From Shewanella algae (GTDB lineage Bacteria > Pseudomonadota > Gammaproteobacteria > Enterobacterales > Shewanellaceae), in the NCBI RefSeq assembly GCF_009183365.2, contig NZ_CP068230.1, positions 3,191,001-3,255,000 on the forward strand: a stretch of 64,000 bases of DNA, given 5' to 3'. Made by a program: the position numbers and the translations under genes. The notes under the pieces were generated by a model. The model saw only the letters and a list, made by a program, of their open reading frames with translations, was not told the DNA's origin and searched no databases. Below, one piece after another: positions 1 to 9,360 of the stretch. How positions within the stretch are numbered: position 1 is the first letter of the stretch; every line of letters begins with the position of its first letter.

Positions 1-352
1 TATCTACTCCAAAAAATTCTTCGAGGTGCAGAGCCATATCACCGAAAGTAACCATGGTGTGCTCGACTACATGGTGGTGACCTCCAACACGTTCTGGAAG
101 AGTCTGCCCGGCGATAAGCGGAAAATCATCAAGGAAGCGCTCGATGAAGCCATTGCCTATGGCAACAAGATTGCCGGTGACAAGAATGACCAGGACCGCC
201 AGTTGATCATCGACTCCAAACGCTCTTTGGTAGTTGAGCTCACCCCAGAGCAACGCCAGGCCTGGGTTGATGCAATGAAGCCGGTATGGGCCAAATTTGA
301 AGACCAAATCGGCAAAGACGTGATAGATGCCGCCGTGGCCGCCAACCAGTAA
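1..352 (+). CDS. dctP: TRAP transporter solute-binding protein DctP, C-terminal part (5' end outside window)
   Basis: Reading starts mid-gene (first whole codon at base 2) and leaves 116 residues to the TAA stop. The visible part has the DctP-family C-terminal pattern: SNHGVLDYMVVTSN, then a helical stretch with FWKSLPGDKRKIIKEAL, and a closing helix around WVDAMKPVWAKFE. DctP proteins are periplasmic receptors that capture C4-dicarboxylates and deliver them to the DctQM membrane pair. The gene is directly followed by dctQ and dctM on the same strand, which supports the assignment. The signal peptide and ligand-binding arginine lie outside the window, so substrate is inferred from the adjacent dctBD only. 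Confidence 0.9.
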   Translation, partial: IYSKKFFEVQSHITESNHGVLDYMVVTSNTFWKSLPGDKRKIIKEALDEAIAYGNKIAGDKNDQDRQLIIDSKRSLVVELTPEQRQAWVDAMKPVWAKFEDQIGKDVIDAAVAANQ

Positions 353-360
353 GTCAGTAT

Positions 361-376
361 GGGGGCTCCGGCCCCC
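361..376 (+). promoter_or_regulatory. Perfect GC hairpin between dctP and dctQ
   Basis: GGGGGC-TCCG-GCCCCC forms a perfect six-pair GC stem with a tetraloop eight bases after the dctP stop. No T-run follows, so it is more likely an mRNA-stabilising or partial attenuation element than a full terminator. It argues against a dctQ start at 359, because that start codon would lie inside the structure. Confidence 0.7.
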
Positions 377-397
377 GCAATTTCTGCGGAGAGCAAT

Positions 398-1036
398 ATG
401 ATTTCACGCGCCTTGGGCTACTTTGAGGAAGGCTTTCTCAACTTATTGATCACCCTGATGACGGTACTTGTCTTTGTCGAAGTCGTTGCCCGCTTCTTTT
501 TCAATACAGGGTTTCTCTGGATGCAGGAGCTGACCTTGACCCTCTGTGGTTGGTTTGTCCTCTTTGGCATGTCATACGGCGTTAAAGTCGGTGCCCATAT
601 AGGTGTCGATGCCTTCGTCAAAAAGCTTCCCAGGACAGGCCGCAAATACGCCGCCATGCTGGCTGCTGTCATCTGTTTGATCTATTGCGGCCTGTTCCTT
701 AAAGGCAGCTGGGATTATCTCAGCCAGATGTATCAGATTGGGATACCCATGGAAGATATCGACTTCCCCCATGCCCTGGTTGCCAAACTGGACCCCGACT
801 TTGCCTGGGAAACCTTGCGCATAGATGTGGAAGATCCGGCAGTACCGCTGTGGATCTCCCAAAGCATTCTGATTATCGGTTTTGCCATGTTGACCTGGCG
901 TTTCATTGAACTGTTTTTTGCCATTCTGACCAACCGCTCACAAGGATTCAGCTTCCACGATGAAGCCAAGGAAAGCATGCACCTGGCAGACGAAAACGAA
1001 GCCGGCGAAGACAAAAACAACTCCAAGCATGAGTAG
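398..1036 (+). CDS. dctQ: TRAP transporter small permease DctQ
   Basis: The 212-residue protein has four hydrophobic segments (for example LLITLMTVLVFVEVVARFF near the start and ILIIGFAMLTWRFIELFFAI near residues 165-185). It carries the DctQ motif region around WMQELTLTLCGWFVLFGMSY with GVKVGAHIGVD following. DctQ is the small membrane subunit that joins the solute receptor to the large permease DctM. I place the start at 398, with GGAGAG at 388-393; a start at 359 is in frame but would fall inside the intergenic hairpin. A charged, Asp/Glu/Lys-rich tail follows the last membrane segment. dctM begins nine bases after the stop. Confidence 0.88.
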   Translation: MISRALGYFEEGFLNLLITLMTVLVFVEVVARFFFNTGFLWMQELTLTLCGWFVLFGMSYGVKVGAHIGVDAFVKKLPRTGRKYAAMLAAVICLIYCGLFLKGSWDYLSQMYQIGIPMEDIDFPHALVAKLDPDFAWETLRIDVEDPAVPLWISQSILIIGFAMLTWRFIELFFAILTNRSQGFSFHDEAKESMHLADENEAGEDKNNSKHE

Positions 1037-1044
1037 GTAACGCC

Positions 1045-2442
1045 ATGACAATAGCTACCCTCTTTATCGTCTTATTTGTTTGTATGCTGCTCGGCATGCC
1101 CATTGCCATTGCACTGGGTTTCTCCAGCATGCTGACTATTTTACTGTTTTCCAACGATTCGCTGGCCTCTGTGGCCCTGAAACTCTATGAGTCCACTTCA
1201 GAGCACTACACTTTGCTGGCGATCCCTTTCTTTATTCTGTCCTCGGCCTTTCTCTCCACCGGCGGCGTCGCCAGGCGGATCATCGACTTCGCCATGGACA
1301 GTGTCGGCCATATCCGCGGCGGTTTGGCCATGGCCTCGGTCATGGCCTGTATGCTGTTTGCCGCCGTCTCCGGCTCTTCTCCGGCCACAGTGGCAGCTAT
1401 CGGCTCCATAGTTATCGTCGGCATGATCCGCGCCGGATATCCGGAAAAATTTGCCGCCGGGGTTATTACCACCTCAGGTACCCTGGGAATACTGATCCCA
1501 CCATCGATTGTGATGCTGGTTTATTCGGCCGCTACCGAAGTGTCCGCGGCGCGGATGTTTATGGCCGGGCTGATCCCTGGGTTACTGGCGGGGATGCTGA
1601 TCATGCTGGCCATCTATATAGTGGCCCGTATCAAGGGACTACCTTCCCTGCCCTTCCCCGGCATTCGCAAGCTCTCTATCTCAACGGCCAAGGCGCTGGG
1701 TGGCCTGATGCTGATTGTCATAGTGCTGGGTTCCATTTACGGCGGGGTCGCCAGCCCCACGGAAGCCTCGGCGGTCGCCTGTATCTATGCCTATTTCATT
1801 GCCGTCTTCGGCTATCGCGATATCGGGCCACTGAAAAATGTCGCCTGGCGCAATCCTGGTGAGTCTATAGTTAAAGCCATAGGCCGCAATCTGGGATACA
1901 GCTTACTGGGGTTACTCAAGACACCGGCCGACAGAGAGATACGCGCCGTCGTCAGGGATGGCGCCAAAGTCAGCATTATGCTGCTGTTTATCATAGGCAA
2001 CGCCATGCTGTTCGCCCATGTATTGACCACAGAGCGGATCCCTCACATGATTGCCGAAAACATAGTCGGCATGGGCCTGCCGGCCTGGGGCTTTCTCATC
2101 ATAGTCAACCTGTTGTTGCTGGCCGCAGGTAACTTTATGGAGCCATCAGCCATTTTGCTTATTATGGCGCCCATCCTCTTCCCCATCGCCACCCAGTTGG
2201 GGATCGACCCCATTCACCTTGGGATCATCATGGTGGTCAATATGGAGATAGGAATGCTGACGCCGCCGGTGGGGCTTAATCTGTTTGTGACCTCGGGGAT
2301 CACAGGCAAGAGCATAGGTTGGGTAATCCATGCCTGCCTGCCTTGGCTGCTGCTGTTACTGGGGTTCCTTATTCTGATCACCTATGTTCCTGAAGTATCT
2401 CTGTTCCTGCCTGAGTATCTGGATTCGCTGCGGGGCTTTTAA
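1045..2442 (+). CDS. dctM: TRAP transporter large permease DctM
   Basis: 465 residues, almost wholly hydrophobic, with about twelve membrane segments typical of the DctM family. Characteristic stretches include GMPIAIALGFSS near the N-terminus, the SGSSPATVAAIG loop near residue 110 and TPPVGLNLFV near residue 415. DctM forms the Na+-driven transport channel in the inner membrane and works with DctQ and DctP to take up dicarboxylates such as succinate, fumarate or malate. The length is slightly above the roughly 430-residue family norm because of an extra loop around residues 255-300. It is the last gene of the dctPQM unit and is followed by a good intrinsic terminator. Confidence 0.93.
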   Translation: MTIATLFIVLFVCMLLGMPIAIALGFSSMLTILLFSNDSLASVALKLYESTSEHYTLLAIPFFILSSAFLSTGGVARRIIDFAMDSVGHIRGGLAMASVMACMLFAAVSGSSPATVAAIGSIVIVGMIRAGYPEKFAAGVITTSGTLGILIPPSIVMLVYSAATEVSAARMFMAGLIPGLLAGMLIMLAIYIVARIKGLPSLPFPGIRKLSISTAKALGGLMLIVIVLGSIYGGVASPTEASAVACIYAYFIAVFGYRDIGPLKNVAWRNPGESIVKAIGRNLGYSLLGLLKTPADREIRAVVRDGAKVSIMLLFIIGNAMLFAHVLTTERIPHMIAENIVGMGLPAWGFLIIVNLLLLAAGNFMEPSAILLIMAPILFPIATQLGIDPIHLGIIMVVNMEIGMLTPPVGLNLFVTSGITGKSIGWVIHACLPWLLLLLGFLILITYVPEVSLFLPEYLDSLRGF

Positions 2443-2463
2443 TCCTTGAAATCATCAGGGCTA

Positions 2464-2492
2464 TCGGCGAGTCTAAGACTCGCCGATTTCTT
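2464..2492 (+). terminator. Rho-independent terminator after dctM
   Basis: A ten-base stem (TCGGCGAGTC / GACTCGCCGA) with a three-base loop is followed by TTTCTT. It separates the structural dctPQM genes from dctBD. Confidence 0.85.
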
Positions 2493-2529
2493 ACGCCGGA
2501 ACTACACCGAATAACGCCGGGACAATAAG

Positions 2530-4326
2530 ATGCCGCTCAACAACAAGACCCGAAAGCGCCTGCTTATCACCACCATGCTGGTGACGGGTCTGTTTATTAC
2601 CCTCAAACTGACCTACTGGTACCATCTGGATAAGGGATTCACCCAATACCAGGCCCTGGCAGACAAACAGCTCAGCGAAGTCATAAGCTTTATTGAAGGC
2701 GCACTCATTCGCTATGAGAGTATTCCCCATGTGCTGTCCACCAACCCCATGCTGGCCCGGGTAATCAAGAGTAGCGCAGACAAGAGCGAAATCAGCAAAA
2801 TCAACAAATACTTTGAAGAGATACAGCATGTCACCGAAGCCTCTGATATCTATCTGCTCAATAGCCAAGGGGATGCTATTGCCGCCAGTAACTGGCAGCA
2901 AGCCTATTCGTTTATCGGTCAGAATTATGCCTTTCGCCCCTACTACACAGAAGCCATAGCCGGCAGGCTGGGCAGCTATTACGCCGTCGGCACCTCGTCC
3001 AACACCAGGGGGTTTTATTTCTCCTACCCGATTTACGATCAGGGTAGAGTACTCGGTGTCATAGTGGTCAAGGTCGATATTGCCGATATTGAAGAGCAGA
3101 TGACGGGGCTGGCCAAGGCGGGCCAGTATGAACTGGCCATCAGCGGTGAGGATGAAGTCATCTTTCTGGCCAGTATTGCCAATTGGCGCCTGAGGTCACT
3201 GCAACCCTTGGCTGCGGAAAGGTTACAGCAGATAACCCTTAGCCGCCGTTATGCCGACCGTAAGCTGCAGGAACTCAGGATAGATCCGCCCTACCGGCAG
3301 GAAACACCCGCCCACAGGACACTATATCGGATAGAAAACGATCAGGGCCAGGCCCAATATCTGGATACTCGCAATGAAATGACCAAGGTAGGCTGGTATG
3401 TGCATGTGCTGACACCTGTTGCACCTTTGTATCGTTCACTGCCCCCTGTGATGTTGCTGTCCGCCAGTATTTTTCTGTTGCTGGCATTGGGGCTGCTGTT
3501 CAGTCTCGAGCGGCGCCGTAACCTAAGACGCATGCGCCAAGCCCAGAGCCAGCTGGAACATAGGGTCAAAGAACGTACCCGGGAGTTGGAAGATGCCAAC
3601 ACCCAACTGAAACAAACCCAGGATGAACTGATCCAGGCCGCCAAGCTGACTGTCATCGGCAGTCTGTCTGCCAGCATCAACCATGAAATCAATCAACCAT
3701 TGGCGGCGCTGCGCAGTTATGCCCAAAACACTCAAACCTTTCTTGGTCGGGGCATGCATGACAAGGCACAGGAAAACCTGGTCACCATCATCAGCCTGAC
3801 CGACCGCTTGGCGGAAATAGTTGCCCAGTTCAAGAGCTTCACCCGCAAGAGCCAGGGCCAGGACAAGCCCACCAGTATCAATGAAACCGTGCAGGAGGCG
3901 CTGACCATAGTGCATCCGGAAATCGACAAGCAGGGGGTCCGGCTCGAACTGCAGCTCCCGGGTAAGCCCTGGTGCTTCTACGGCGATAAAATACGCCTGC
4001 AACAGGTACTGGTGAACCTTATCAGCAACGCCATAGTCGCCATGCAACGAGTCGATGAGCGTTTGTTGACTATCAGCATCAGCGTAGAAGAGATGCTGTG
4101 TATCCGTATTCAGGATTCCGGCCCCGGCGTCAACGAAAGCCAGATGGAGAAAATTTTCGAACCCTATTTTACCACCAGCCAACGACAGGGATTGGGTCTG
4201 GGACTCTCCATCTCCCGCCGAATTGTCGAGTCCATGCAGGGCTCCATCAGCGTCGCCAACGCCGCCGAAGGTGGCGCTGTATTTCAGATCCTGTTGCCTC
4301 TGTACCACGGCGAGGAAACCCAATGA
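2530..4326 (+). CDS. dctB: C4-dicarboxylate sensor histidine kinase DctB
   Basis: 598 residues. One membrane helix near residues 12-30 and another near 305-325 enclose a periplasmic double-PDC sensor. It shows the DctB-type run FRPYYTEAIAG, YAVGTSSNTRGFYFSYPI and GVIVVKVDI. A coiled coil follows, then the H-box ASINHEINQPLAALR (phosphorylated His near residue 383), the N-box LVNLISNAI, and the G1/G2 boxes DSGPGV and GLGLGLSIS. This type-1a kinase senses external dicarboxylates and phosphorylates DctD. Its stop overlaps the dctD start (ATGA), so the two are translationally coupled. The ribosome site ahead of the ATG is weak. Confidence 0.93.
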   Translation: MPLNNKTRKRLLITTMLVTGLFITLKLTYWYHLDKGFTQYQALADKQLSEVISFIEGALIRYESIPHVLSTNPMLARVIKSSADKSEISKINKYFEEIQHVTEASDIYLLNSQGDAIAASNWQQAYSFIGQNYAFRPYYTEAIAGRLGSYYAVGTSSNTRGFYFSYPIYDQGRVLGVIVVKVDIADIEEQMTGLAKAGQYELAISGEDEVIFLASIANWRLRSLQPLAAERLQQITLSRRYADRKLQELRIDPPYRQETPAHRTLYRIENDQGQAQYLDTRNEMTKVGWYVHVLTPVAPLYRSLPPVMLLSASIFLLLALGLLFSLERRRNLRRMRQAQSQLEHRVKERTRELEDANTQLKQTQDELIQAAKLTVIGSLSASINHEINQPLAALRSYAQNTQTFLGRGMHDKAQENLVTIISLTDRLAEIVAQFKSFTRKSQGQDKPTSINETVQEALTIVHPEIDKQGVRLELQLPGKPWCFYGDKIRLQQVLVNLISNAIVAMQRVDERLLTISISVEEMLCIRIQDSGPGVNESQMEKIFEPYFTTSQRQGLGLGLSISRRIVESMQGSISVANAAEGGAVFQILLPLYHGEETQ

Positions 4327-5690
4327 GCGAACAAGAATACACAGTCCTGATCCTGGACGACGAACCCCATATAGGCACAGTGCTGAGCCAGTTATTTGAA
4401 CTCGAAGGCATCAGTGCCAAAGCATCGACCCAACCGAAAGAGATCTTGCGCCACCTCAGCCGCGAATGGATGGGAGTGGTCATTACCGATGTCAACATGC
4501 CCGGCATGGACGGCATCAGTGTCATGCAGCAAATCAAACAGCTGGATGCCGATCTACCGGTGATACTGATCACCGGCTTTGGCGATATCGCCATGGCGGT
4601 CAGCGCCGTTAAACAGGGCGCCTATGACTTTCTGGAAAAACCCTTCAACAACGAGCATATTCTGGATGTCGTCAAGCGGGCACTGGACAAGCGCAGCCTG
4701 ACGCTGGAGAACCGCAAGCTCAAGCAGGAGCTGGAATCCCAGAGCCTGCCAGGCCCCAGGATCCTCGGCAACAGTCCGGGCATCCGTCAGATGCGCCATC
4801 TCATCCACCAGGTGCTGGATACTCCGGCCGATATCCTGATCGAGGGTGAAACCGGCACTGGCAAAGAGTTGGTTGCCCGTTACCTGCACGATCACAGCCC
4901 CAGACACGGCGCCAACTTTGTCGCCATCAACTGTGGCGCTATCCCGGAAAACATCATAGAGAGTGAGCTGTTCGGTGCAGAAGCAGGAGCCTTTACCGGC
5001 GCCGACAAGACCCGGATTGGCAAATTTGAGTACGCCAACGGCGGTACCCTGTTCCTCGATGAAATTGAAAGCACACCTATGGCATTGCAGGTCAAGTTGC
5101 TGCGTGTACTGGAAGACAGGAGAGTCGAGCGTCTGGGCTCCAATAAATCCATAGCGCTGGATATCAGGGTGATTGCCGCGACCAAGGTCGACCTCAAAGA
5201 ACTGTGCCGCCAGGGCAGCTTTCGCGAAGATCTCTTCTATCGTCTCAATCTGGTGACTGTAGCCATTCCGCCGCTGAGGGAGCGACGGGAAGATATTCCC
5301 TTGCTGTTTCTGCACTTTGCCCGTATTGCTTCGGCCCGCTACCACAAGGCGCTGATTGCCCTTGGCGGTGAACAGCAGGCCCGTCTCAGTACCCATGAAT
5401 GGCCCGGCAATGTGCGCGAATTGAGAAATCTGGCGGAACGTTATGTTCTGCTTGGCGCCGAGGCAGCCTTTGCCGGCGCCATAGGCAGCAGTGACAGCCT
5501 GCAAAGCGGCATGTCACTGACTCAAAGGGTGGAGTTTTTCGAAAGACTGCTGATTGAAGAAGCCCTGGCGCACAACAAGGGCTCCATCAAGCTGACCATG
5601 GAACAGTTGGAGCTACCGCGCAAGACCCTCTACGACAAGATGCGCAAATATGGTCTTGAGCGTAAAGATTACCTCAACGATGCCCCCTGA
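4323..5690 (+). CDS. dctD: Sigma54-dependent response regulator DctD
   Basis: 455 residues from the ATG that overlaps the dctB stop. An upstream in-frame extension runs antisense to nothing useful and has no family match, so I reject it. The receiver domain carries the phospho-acceptor Asp in VVITDVNMPGMDG near residue 56. The AAA+ domain has Walker A GETGTGKE, the sigma54-contacting GAFTGA loop, and Walker B GGTLFLDEI. A Fis-type helix-turn-helix closes the protein (LELPRKTLYDKMRKYGL). Phosphorylated DctD activates sigma54 RNA polymerase, presumably at a promoter upstream of dctP that lies outside this window. Its last 22 bases overlap the end of the convergent MFS gene. Confidence 0.95.
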   Translation: MSEQEYTVLILDDEPHIGTVLSQLFELEGISAKASTQPKEILRHLSREWMGVVITDVNMPGMDGISVMQQIKQLDADLPVILITGFGDIAMAVSAVKQGAYDFLEKPFNNEHILDVVKRALDKRSLTLENRKLKQELESQSLPGPRILGNSPGIRQMRHLIHQVLDTPADILIEGETGTGKELVARYLHDHSPRHGANFVAINCGAIPENIIESELFGAEAGAFTGADKTRIGKFEYANGGTLFLDEIESTPMALQVKLLRVLEDRRVERLGSNKSIALDIRVIAATKVDLKELCRQGSFREDLFYRLNLVTVAIPPLRERREDIPLLFLHFARIASARYHKALIALGGEQQARLSTHEWPGNVRELRNLAERYVLLGAEAAFAGAIGSSDSLQSGMSLTQRVEFFERLLIEEALAHNKGSIKLTMEQLELPRKTLYDKMRKYGLERKDYLNDAP

Positions 5691-6931
5691 GGCGTATCCA
5701 TCTCCTGGCTGAGCGGCTGTTTTTGCCGCCAGCCAAGACGCCAAACCGCCAGCGATGTCAAAAACAGCAAAACCATGGAGCCCATCACCACGCCCTGCCA
5801 CTCGTCCCGCTGCCAGAACAGCATCAAAAAAGGGCCTCCCATTGCGGCGCCAAGGTAATAGCAGCACAGATACAATGAAGTGGCCTTAGCCCTGTGGCTG
5901 CTGGCGCGCATGGCCACAAAGGAGTTACAGCAACTGTGGGTAATAAAGAAACCGCAGGAGGTAAGCAAAAAGCCTACGCAAATCCACACCTGGGTATCCA
6001 GCAGAGTCAGCAGACTGCCGCACAACATCAGCAGCAAGGAAATTCTGAACAGAGGCAACTGCCCATGGCGGGCAATCCACCTGGCGGTGTAATAAGACGC
6101 CAGTGTGCCGCTTGAGTAGCAGAGGAAAATCAGTGTCGCCTCAAACCGGCTCCAATCATAAGGCGGTGCCATCAAGTGCAACTGAATAAAGCTGTACTGG
6201 TTGACCATCATCATAAATGCCAGCCCACCAATAAGGTAAGCCAGTCGCATCTGACTATCCTTGAGGTGATGTACAAAGCCCCGTAGGTCTTCACTGCCAC
6301 CACGCCAGAAACGCCACTGTTTCGGCAGCCGTTCTCGCTTGGCGGCGCTGACGGCATTGGGCAGTAAATAGCTGACCAGTGCCACCCCAAACAGACTCAC
6401 CGCCAGCAGCAGCCACATGGCATCCTGCCATAATAGATGTTGCGACATCAGCCCGCCAAACAGCCGACCGATAATGCCACCGAAACTGTTGGCGGTAATG
6501 TAAACCGCCGCGGCCTTGAGCATGGTCTCAGGTCTGAGTTGCTCCTTGAAATAAGCCATGGCGATGGCCGGTACAGCCGCCAGCAATATCCCCTGAAGCA
6601 ACCTCACCGCCACCAGTGCATTGAAATCTTTAACAAATACCAACAAGATATTGGACAGCGCCAGGGCCCAGAGGCTGATAACTATCGGCTTGTGACGGCC
6701 AATCCTGTCCGAGACTATGGCATAGCCAAGCAAGGAAAACGCCAGCGTAAAGCTGGTGACAGACAGTACCAGAGTCGACTTGGCCGCCGTTACCTGAAAA
6801 TGCTCGGCAATCAAGGGCAGCATCCCCTGCATCAAATACAGATTGATATAAACCACCACTGATGCCACGCACAGTGCCCAAATCAAACGGGTATCACGCG
6901 CATGCCGGCCAACGGCTTCGACCTTAGTCAC
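5669..6931 (-). CDS. MFS transporter, YnfM-like
   Basis: 420 residues with about twelve membrane segments. The MFS signature is seen after TM2 as SDRIGRHKPIV (the GxxxDRxGRR/K type), and an acidic or polar central loop around residues 195-225 splits the two halves. The protein resembles the YnfM group of drug or metabolite exporters, whose genes are often divergent from a LysR regulator, as here. The substrate cannot be read from the sequence. It converges with dctD with a 22-base overlap of coding ends, leaving no room for a terminator between them. Confidence 0.85.
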   Translation of the reverse strand: MTKVEAVGRHARDTRLIWALCVASVVVYINLYLMQGMLPLIAEHFQVTAAKSTLVLSVTSFTLAFSLLGYAIVSDRIGRHKPIVISLWALALSNILLVFVKDFNALVAVRLLQGILLAAVPAIAMAYFKEQLRPETMLKAAAVYITANSFGGIIGRLFGGLMSQHLLWQDAMWLLLAVSLFGVALVSYLLPNAVSAAKRERLPKQWRFWRGGSEDLRGFVHHLKDSQMRLAYLIGGLAFMMMVNQYSFIQLHLMAPPYDWSRFEATLIFLCYSSGTLASYYTARWIARHGQLPLFRISLLLMLCGSLLTLLDTQVWICVGFLLTSCGFFITHSCCNSFVAMRASSHRAKATSLYLCCYYLGAAMGGPFLMLFWQRDEWQGVVMGSMVLLFLTSLAVWRLGWRQKQPLSQEMDTPQGASLR

Positions 6932-6987
6932 TCCGACCTCTTAAATTAGCAAAGAATTCACTACAACAAGGTTAGCACCGGGCAATA

Positions 6988-7035
6988 CATAACAATAATA
7001 GATAAATAATATCGATTTCATCAATTTTTGTTATG
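6988..7035. promoter_or_regulatory. Candidate control region between MFS gene and lysR
   Basis: An eight-base inverted repeat, CATAACAA (6988-6995) and TTGTTATG (7028-7035), brackets an AT-rich core in the 148-base divergent intergenic region. LysR regulators usually bind such regions, but no clean T-N11-A motif stands out. Confidence 0.35.
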
Positions 7036-7079
7036 CTTGGAAAACTTCCTCAAGATTATCCGCAAGAGTAAGGCGAGAC

Positions 7080-7961
7080 GTGGACATCAGACAACTAAAA
7101 CACCTGGATAACCTGGTTAAGTACGGCAGTTTTACCCGAGCTGCAGAGAAGCTGAATTTGGCCCAACCCGCCCTCAGTCAGAGTATCAAGCGGCTGGAGC
7201 AATCTCTCGGCGTCACTCTGGTCGACCGTAGTGGCAGCCGCCAGGAAAGCGGCATTCGCCTCACTGCCGAAGGGCTGGCGCTGCATCAACATGCGGTATT
7301 GATCCTCAAACAGCTGAGTCAGGCAGAGGCCCATATCCGGGCCATGGCCGAGCTGGCCAAGGGCGAAGTGCGAATTGCCGTGCCCGGTATGTTGGGCTCT
7401 TTCTACCTGCCGTCACGGGTGATGGCTTTTCGCCATCAGTATCCGGATTTGAAGCTGTCTCTGTTTGAGGGAGGCACCCGCGATGCCCTGAGGATGCTGG
7501 AGCAGGAAGAGGTGGATATAGCGATTATCACGGCCCAGGATCTCAAGCCTGAGTTCGAGTCCTGTCTGTTAATTAGAGAGCAGATGGTGGTAGCTTCAAG
7601 CCCTGAACACCCCTTGGCCACAAATGAGGCCGTAACGCTGGAGCAGTTTTTCGCCCATGAGTTAGTGATGTTCAAACCCGGTTATTTTCATCGTGAATGG
7701 ATGCTGAGCCGAGCCAGAGAGCTGCAACTCGAGCCTAGGATCGCCTTTGAAACCAACCTGATAAACCTGATAAAACAGATTGTAAGTCAAGGGTTTGCCG
7801 TCACCAGTGTGTTGGAAATGGTGGTCAATGAAAGAGATGACATCATAGCCCTGCCCTTCGCACCTCCTGTACATCTCGACCTGCATATTGCCTGGAAGAA
7901 ACAGCGCCCGGTAAGCCAGGCCGACCGGGCCTTTGTGGAGTTTTTGCTGGCCAATAAGTAA
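7080..7961 (+). CDS. LysR-family transcriptional regulator
   Basis: 293 residues from a GTG start preceded by TAAGGCG. The N-terminal winged helix-turn-helix is complete (GSFTRAAEKLNLAQPALSQS, then LEQSLGVTLVDR). The effector domain follows from about residue 90 with GEVRIAVPGMLGSFYLP. It is divergent from the MFS gene and probably controls it, as is common for YnfM-type exporters and their LysR partners. The stop codon lies inside the left arm of a terminator that is now split by an insertion sequence. Confidence 0.9.
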   Translation: MDIRQLKHLDNLVKYGSFTRAAEKLNLAQPALSQSIKRLEQSLGVTLVDRSGSRQESGIRLTAEGLALHQHAVLILKQLSQAEAHIRAMAELAKGEVRIAVPGMLGSFYLPSRVMAFRHQYPDLKLSLFEGGTRDALRMLEQEEVDIAIITAQDLKPEFESCLLIREQMVVASSPEHPLATNEAVTLEQFFAHELVMFKPGYFHREWMLSRARELQLEPRIAFETNLINLIKQIVSQGFAVTSVLEMVVNERDDIIALPFAPPVHLDLHIAWKKQRPVSQADRAFVEFLLANK

Positions 7962-7988
7962 AAAGGCCGGTGGGATCCGCAACGTAGT

Positions 7989-9326
7989 TCACTTAAGCGG
8001 AGCTGCCTTGTGATTAACAGGATATCGGGTCTTTGATATTTTTACCGCCCTGGGCCGATTTGGCTTAGGGCGTTTGTCTATAAAAAGGATGGACAAGTCT
8101 CCTCGCAGACTGTTTAGACGCTTCGGCGTATTACCTGGTGACACCGCTTTGCTCATGACTTTGAGCTGACTTGCGATGAACTGACAAGCGTACTTAAAGC
8201 TAATTTCATTGGGCATTCGACCATGCTCTACTGCCGCTTGGCTCGCTTCTCGTCTCACCAAGTTATAACCAAGCAGCAGCCCCCATAACTCTTGATAGAC
8301 AAGTTCGACTGTCTTACTCCTCAGCACTAACGCATTGTGTTGCATCGAACTTTTTATGTCTCGATACCCTAATTCAATTTCCCATCGCTCGTGGTAAAGC
8401 GCCGCGACGGCTCCCGCATCGTACTGCTCTCTGGGAAGAGACGTAAATACGGTTTTTGGCTTACCTTGTACCTGATAAGTCACGGCTCTCACTTGCCATG
8501 TTTCAGGTAGGTTAGGATTTTTCTTGCGTGCTTGTGGAGAGACTTTCATTTCGACTCGCATGTCGTCACTCTCTTCATCGTCCAGCAGGGTGTATTTCAC
8601 CCCTTTCTTCGCCGGTAACAACCAATGTCTGTTAGCACCACTATTTTGGAGAGAAAGAAGCAAGTCTGCTCCATAAAAACCCTTATCCAATAAGGTCACG
8701 GAATTATCCGGTAAGGAGTCAATAAAGGGCATAGCAAGAGGAATTTCGCCTCGACGATAAGGGCTTATAGCGGCATCGACAATGACATGAGAGCGAACAT
8801 TCATCATGGTCACCACCCTTAATACTGGATGAGGCGTCTGTCTGTCGCTGGATGTATTACCCGATCCAAAATGGTCTCTTAGCTCCGGTGTGTCAGCGGT
8901 TCGAAAAAGCGCACCATCCACAGCAAAGACTTGCAAACCTTGCCATGTATCCTCAGGGTAACGCTCTAACCCCCACCTATGGCTGCATTGCCTAAACAAC
9001 CATTCTGGGGCTGCTTTGCCAAGGCGTTGCCTCGCTTGCGTTAAAGCACTTTTTGCTAACAGCTCCTCATTAGCCAACCCCTCGGCACAGACATTCATTC
9101 GCCGTGCAACTTCGGCAATCGGTTCGTTGCGGAAAAACGCCATTCCAACAATAAGCCAAAGAACCATATCACTCGGTAAGCGACGTCGACGAATCGTCGC
9201 TTTATCGGAAAGTGTTACCGCTTTAGCAATCCACTCGTCAGGAATATGCTCGGAGAAGGTGGTTAGCTGAGCGACATCAACAGGACTCTCTTCAAGAAAG
9301 TCGGCAAAGCAGTTTTGAATAGACAT
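7989..9326 (-). CDS. IS4-family DDE transposase
   Basis: 445 residues, apparently intact. The N-terminal IS4-type domain covers roughly residues 20-110. The DDE core shows the first Asp in VFAVDGALFRTAD (about 153), the second in VTLLDKGFYGADLL (about 217), and the diagnostic Y-x2-R-x3-E-x6-K box as YHERWEIELGYRDIK (about 325). The stop codon falls inside the left inverted repeat, as is common in compact elements. A hairpin plus T-run directly precedes the start codon and should block transcription entering from outside. Because the reading frame is intact, the element may still be active. Confidence 0.93.
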   Translation of the reverse strand: MSIQNCFADFLEESPVDVAQLTTFSEHIPDEWIAKAVTLSDKATIRRRRLPSDMVLWLIVGMAFFRNEPIAEVARRMNVCAEGLANEELLAKSALTQARQRLGKAAPEWLFRQCSHRWGLERYPEDTWQGLQVFAVDGALFRTADTPELRDHFGSGNTSSDRQTPHPVLRVVTMMNVRSHVIVDAAISPYRRGEIPLAMPFIDSLPDNSVTLLDKGFYGADLLLSLQNSGANRHWLLPAKKGVKYTLLDDEESDDMRVEMKVSPQARKKNPNLPETWQVRAVTYQVQGKPKTVFTSLPREQYDAGAVAALYHERWEIELGYRDIKSSMQHNALVLRSKTVELVYQELWGLLLGYNLVRREASQAAVEHGRMPNEISFKYACQFIASQLKVMSKAVSPGNTPKRLNSLRGDLSILFIDKRPKPNRPRAVKISKTRYPVNHKAAPLK

Positions 9327-9360
9327 AAAAAATCGGAAACCTACAAACAGGTTTCCGATT
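9327..9360 (-). terminator. Terminator-like hairpin immediately upstream of the transposase start
   Basis: A perfect twelve-base inverted repeat (arms 9331-9342 and 9349-9360, six-base loop) is followed on the minus strand by a T-run that touches the ATG at 9326. A second hairpin, AGGATCGGT/ACCGATCCT, lies at 9374-9393. Together they would stop or structure any transcript entering the IS from outside. Confidence 0.75.

Noticed and set aside
4098..4322. N-terminal extension of dctD into dctB
   Set aside because: The extra 75 residues match no receiver domain; the ATG overlapping the dctB stop gives a normal DctD.
4554..5504. 316-residue open frame antisense to dctD
   Set aside because: It is the mirror of a strongly coding AAA+ gene and shows no family motif, ribosome site or codon structure of its own.
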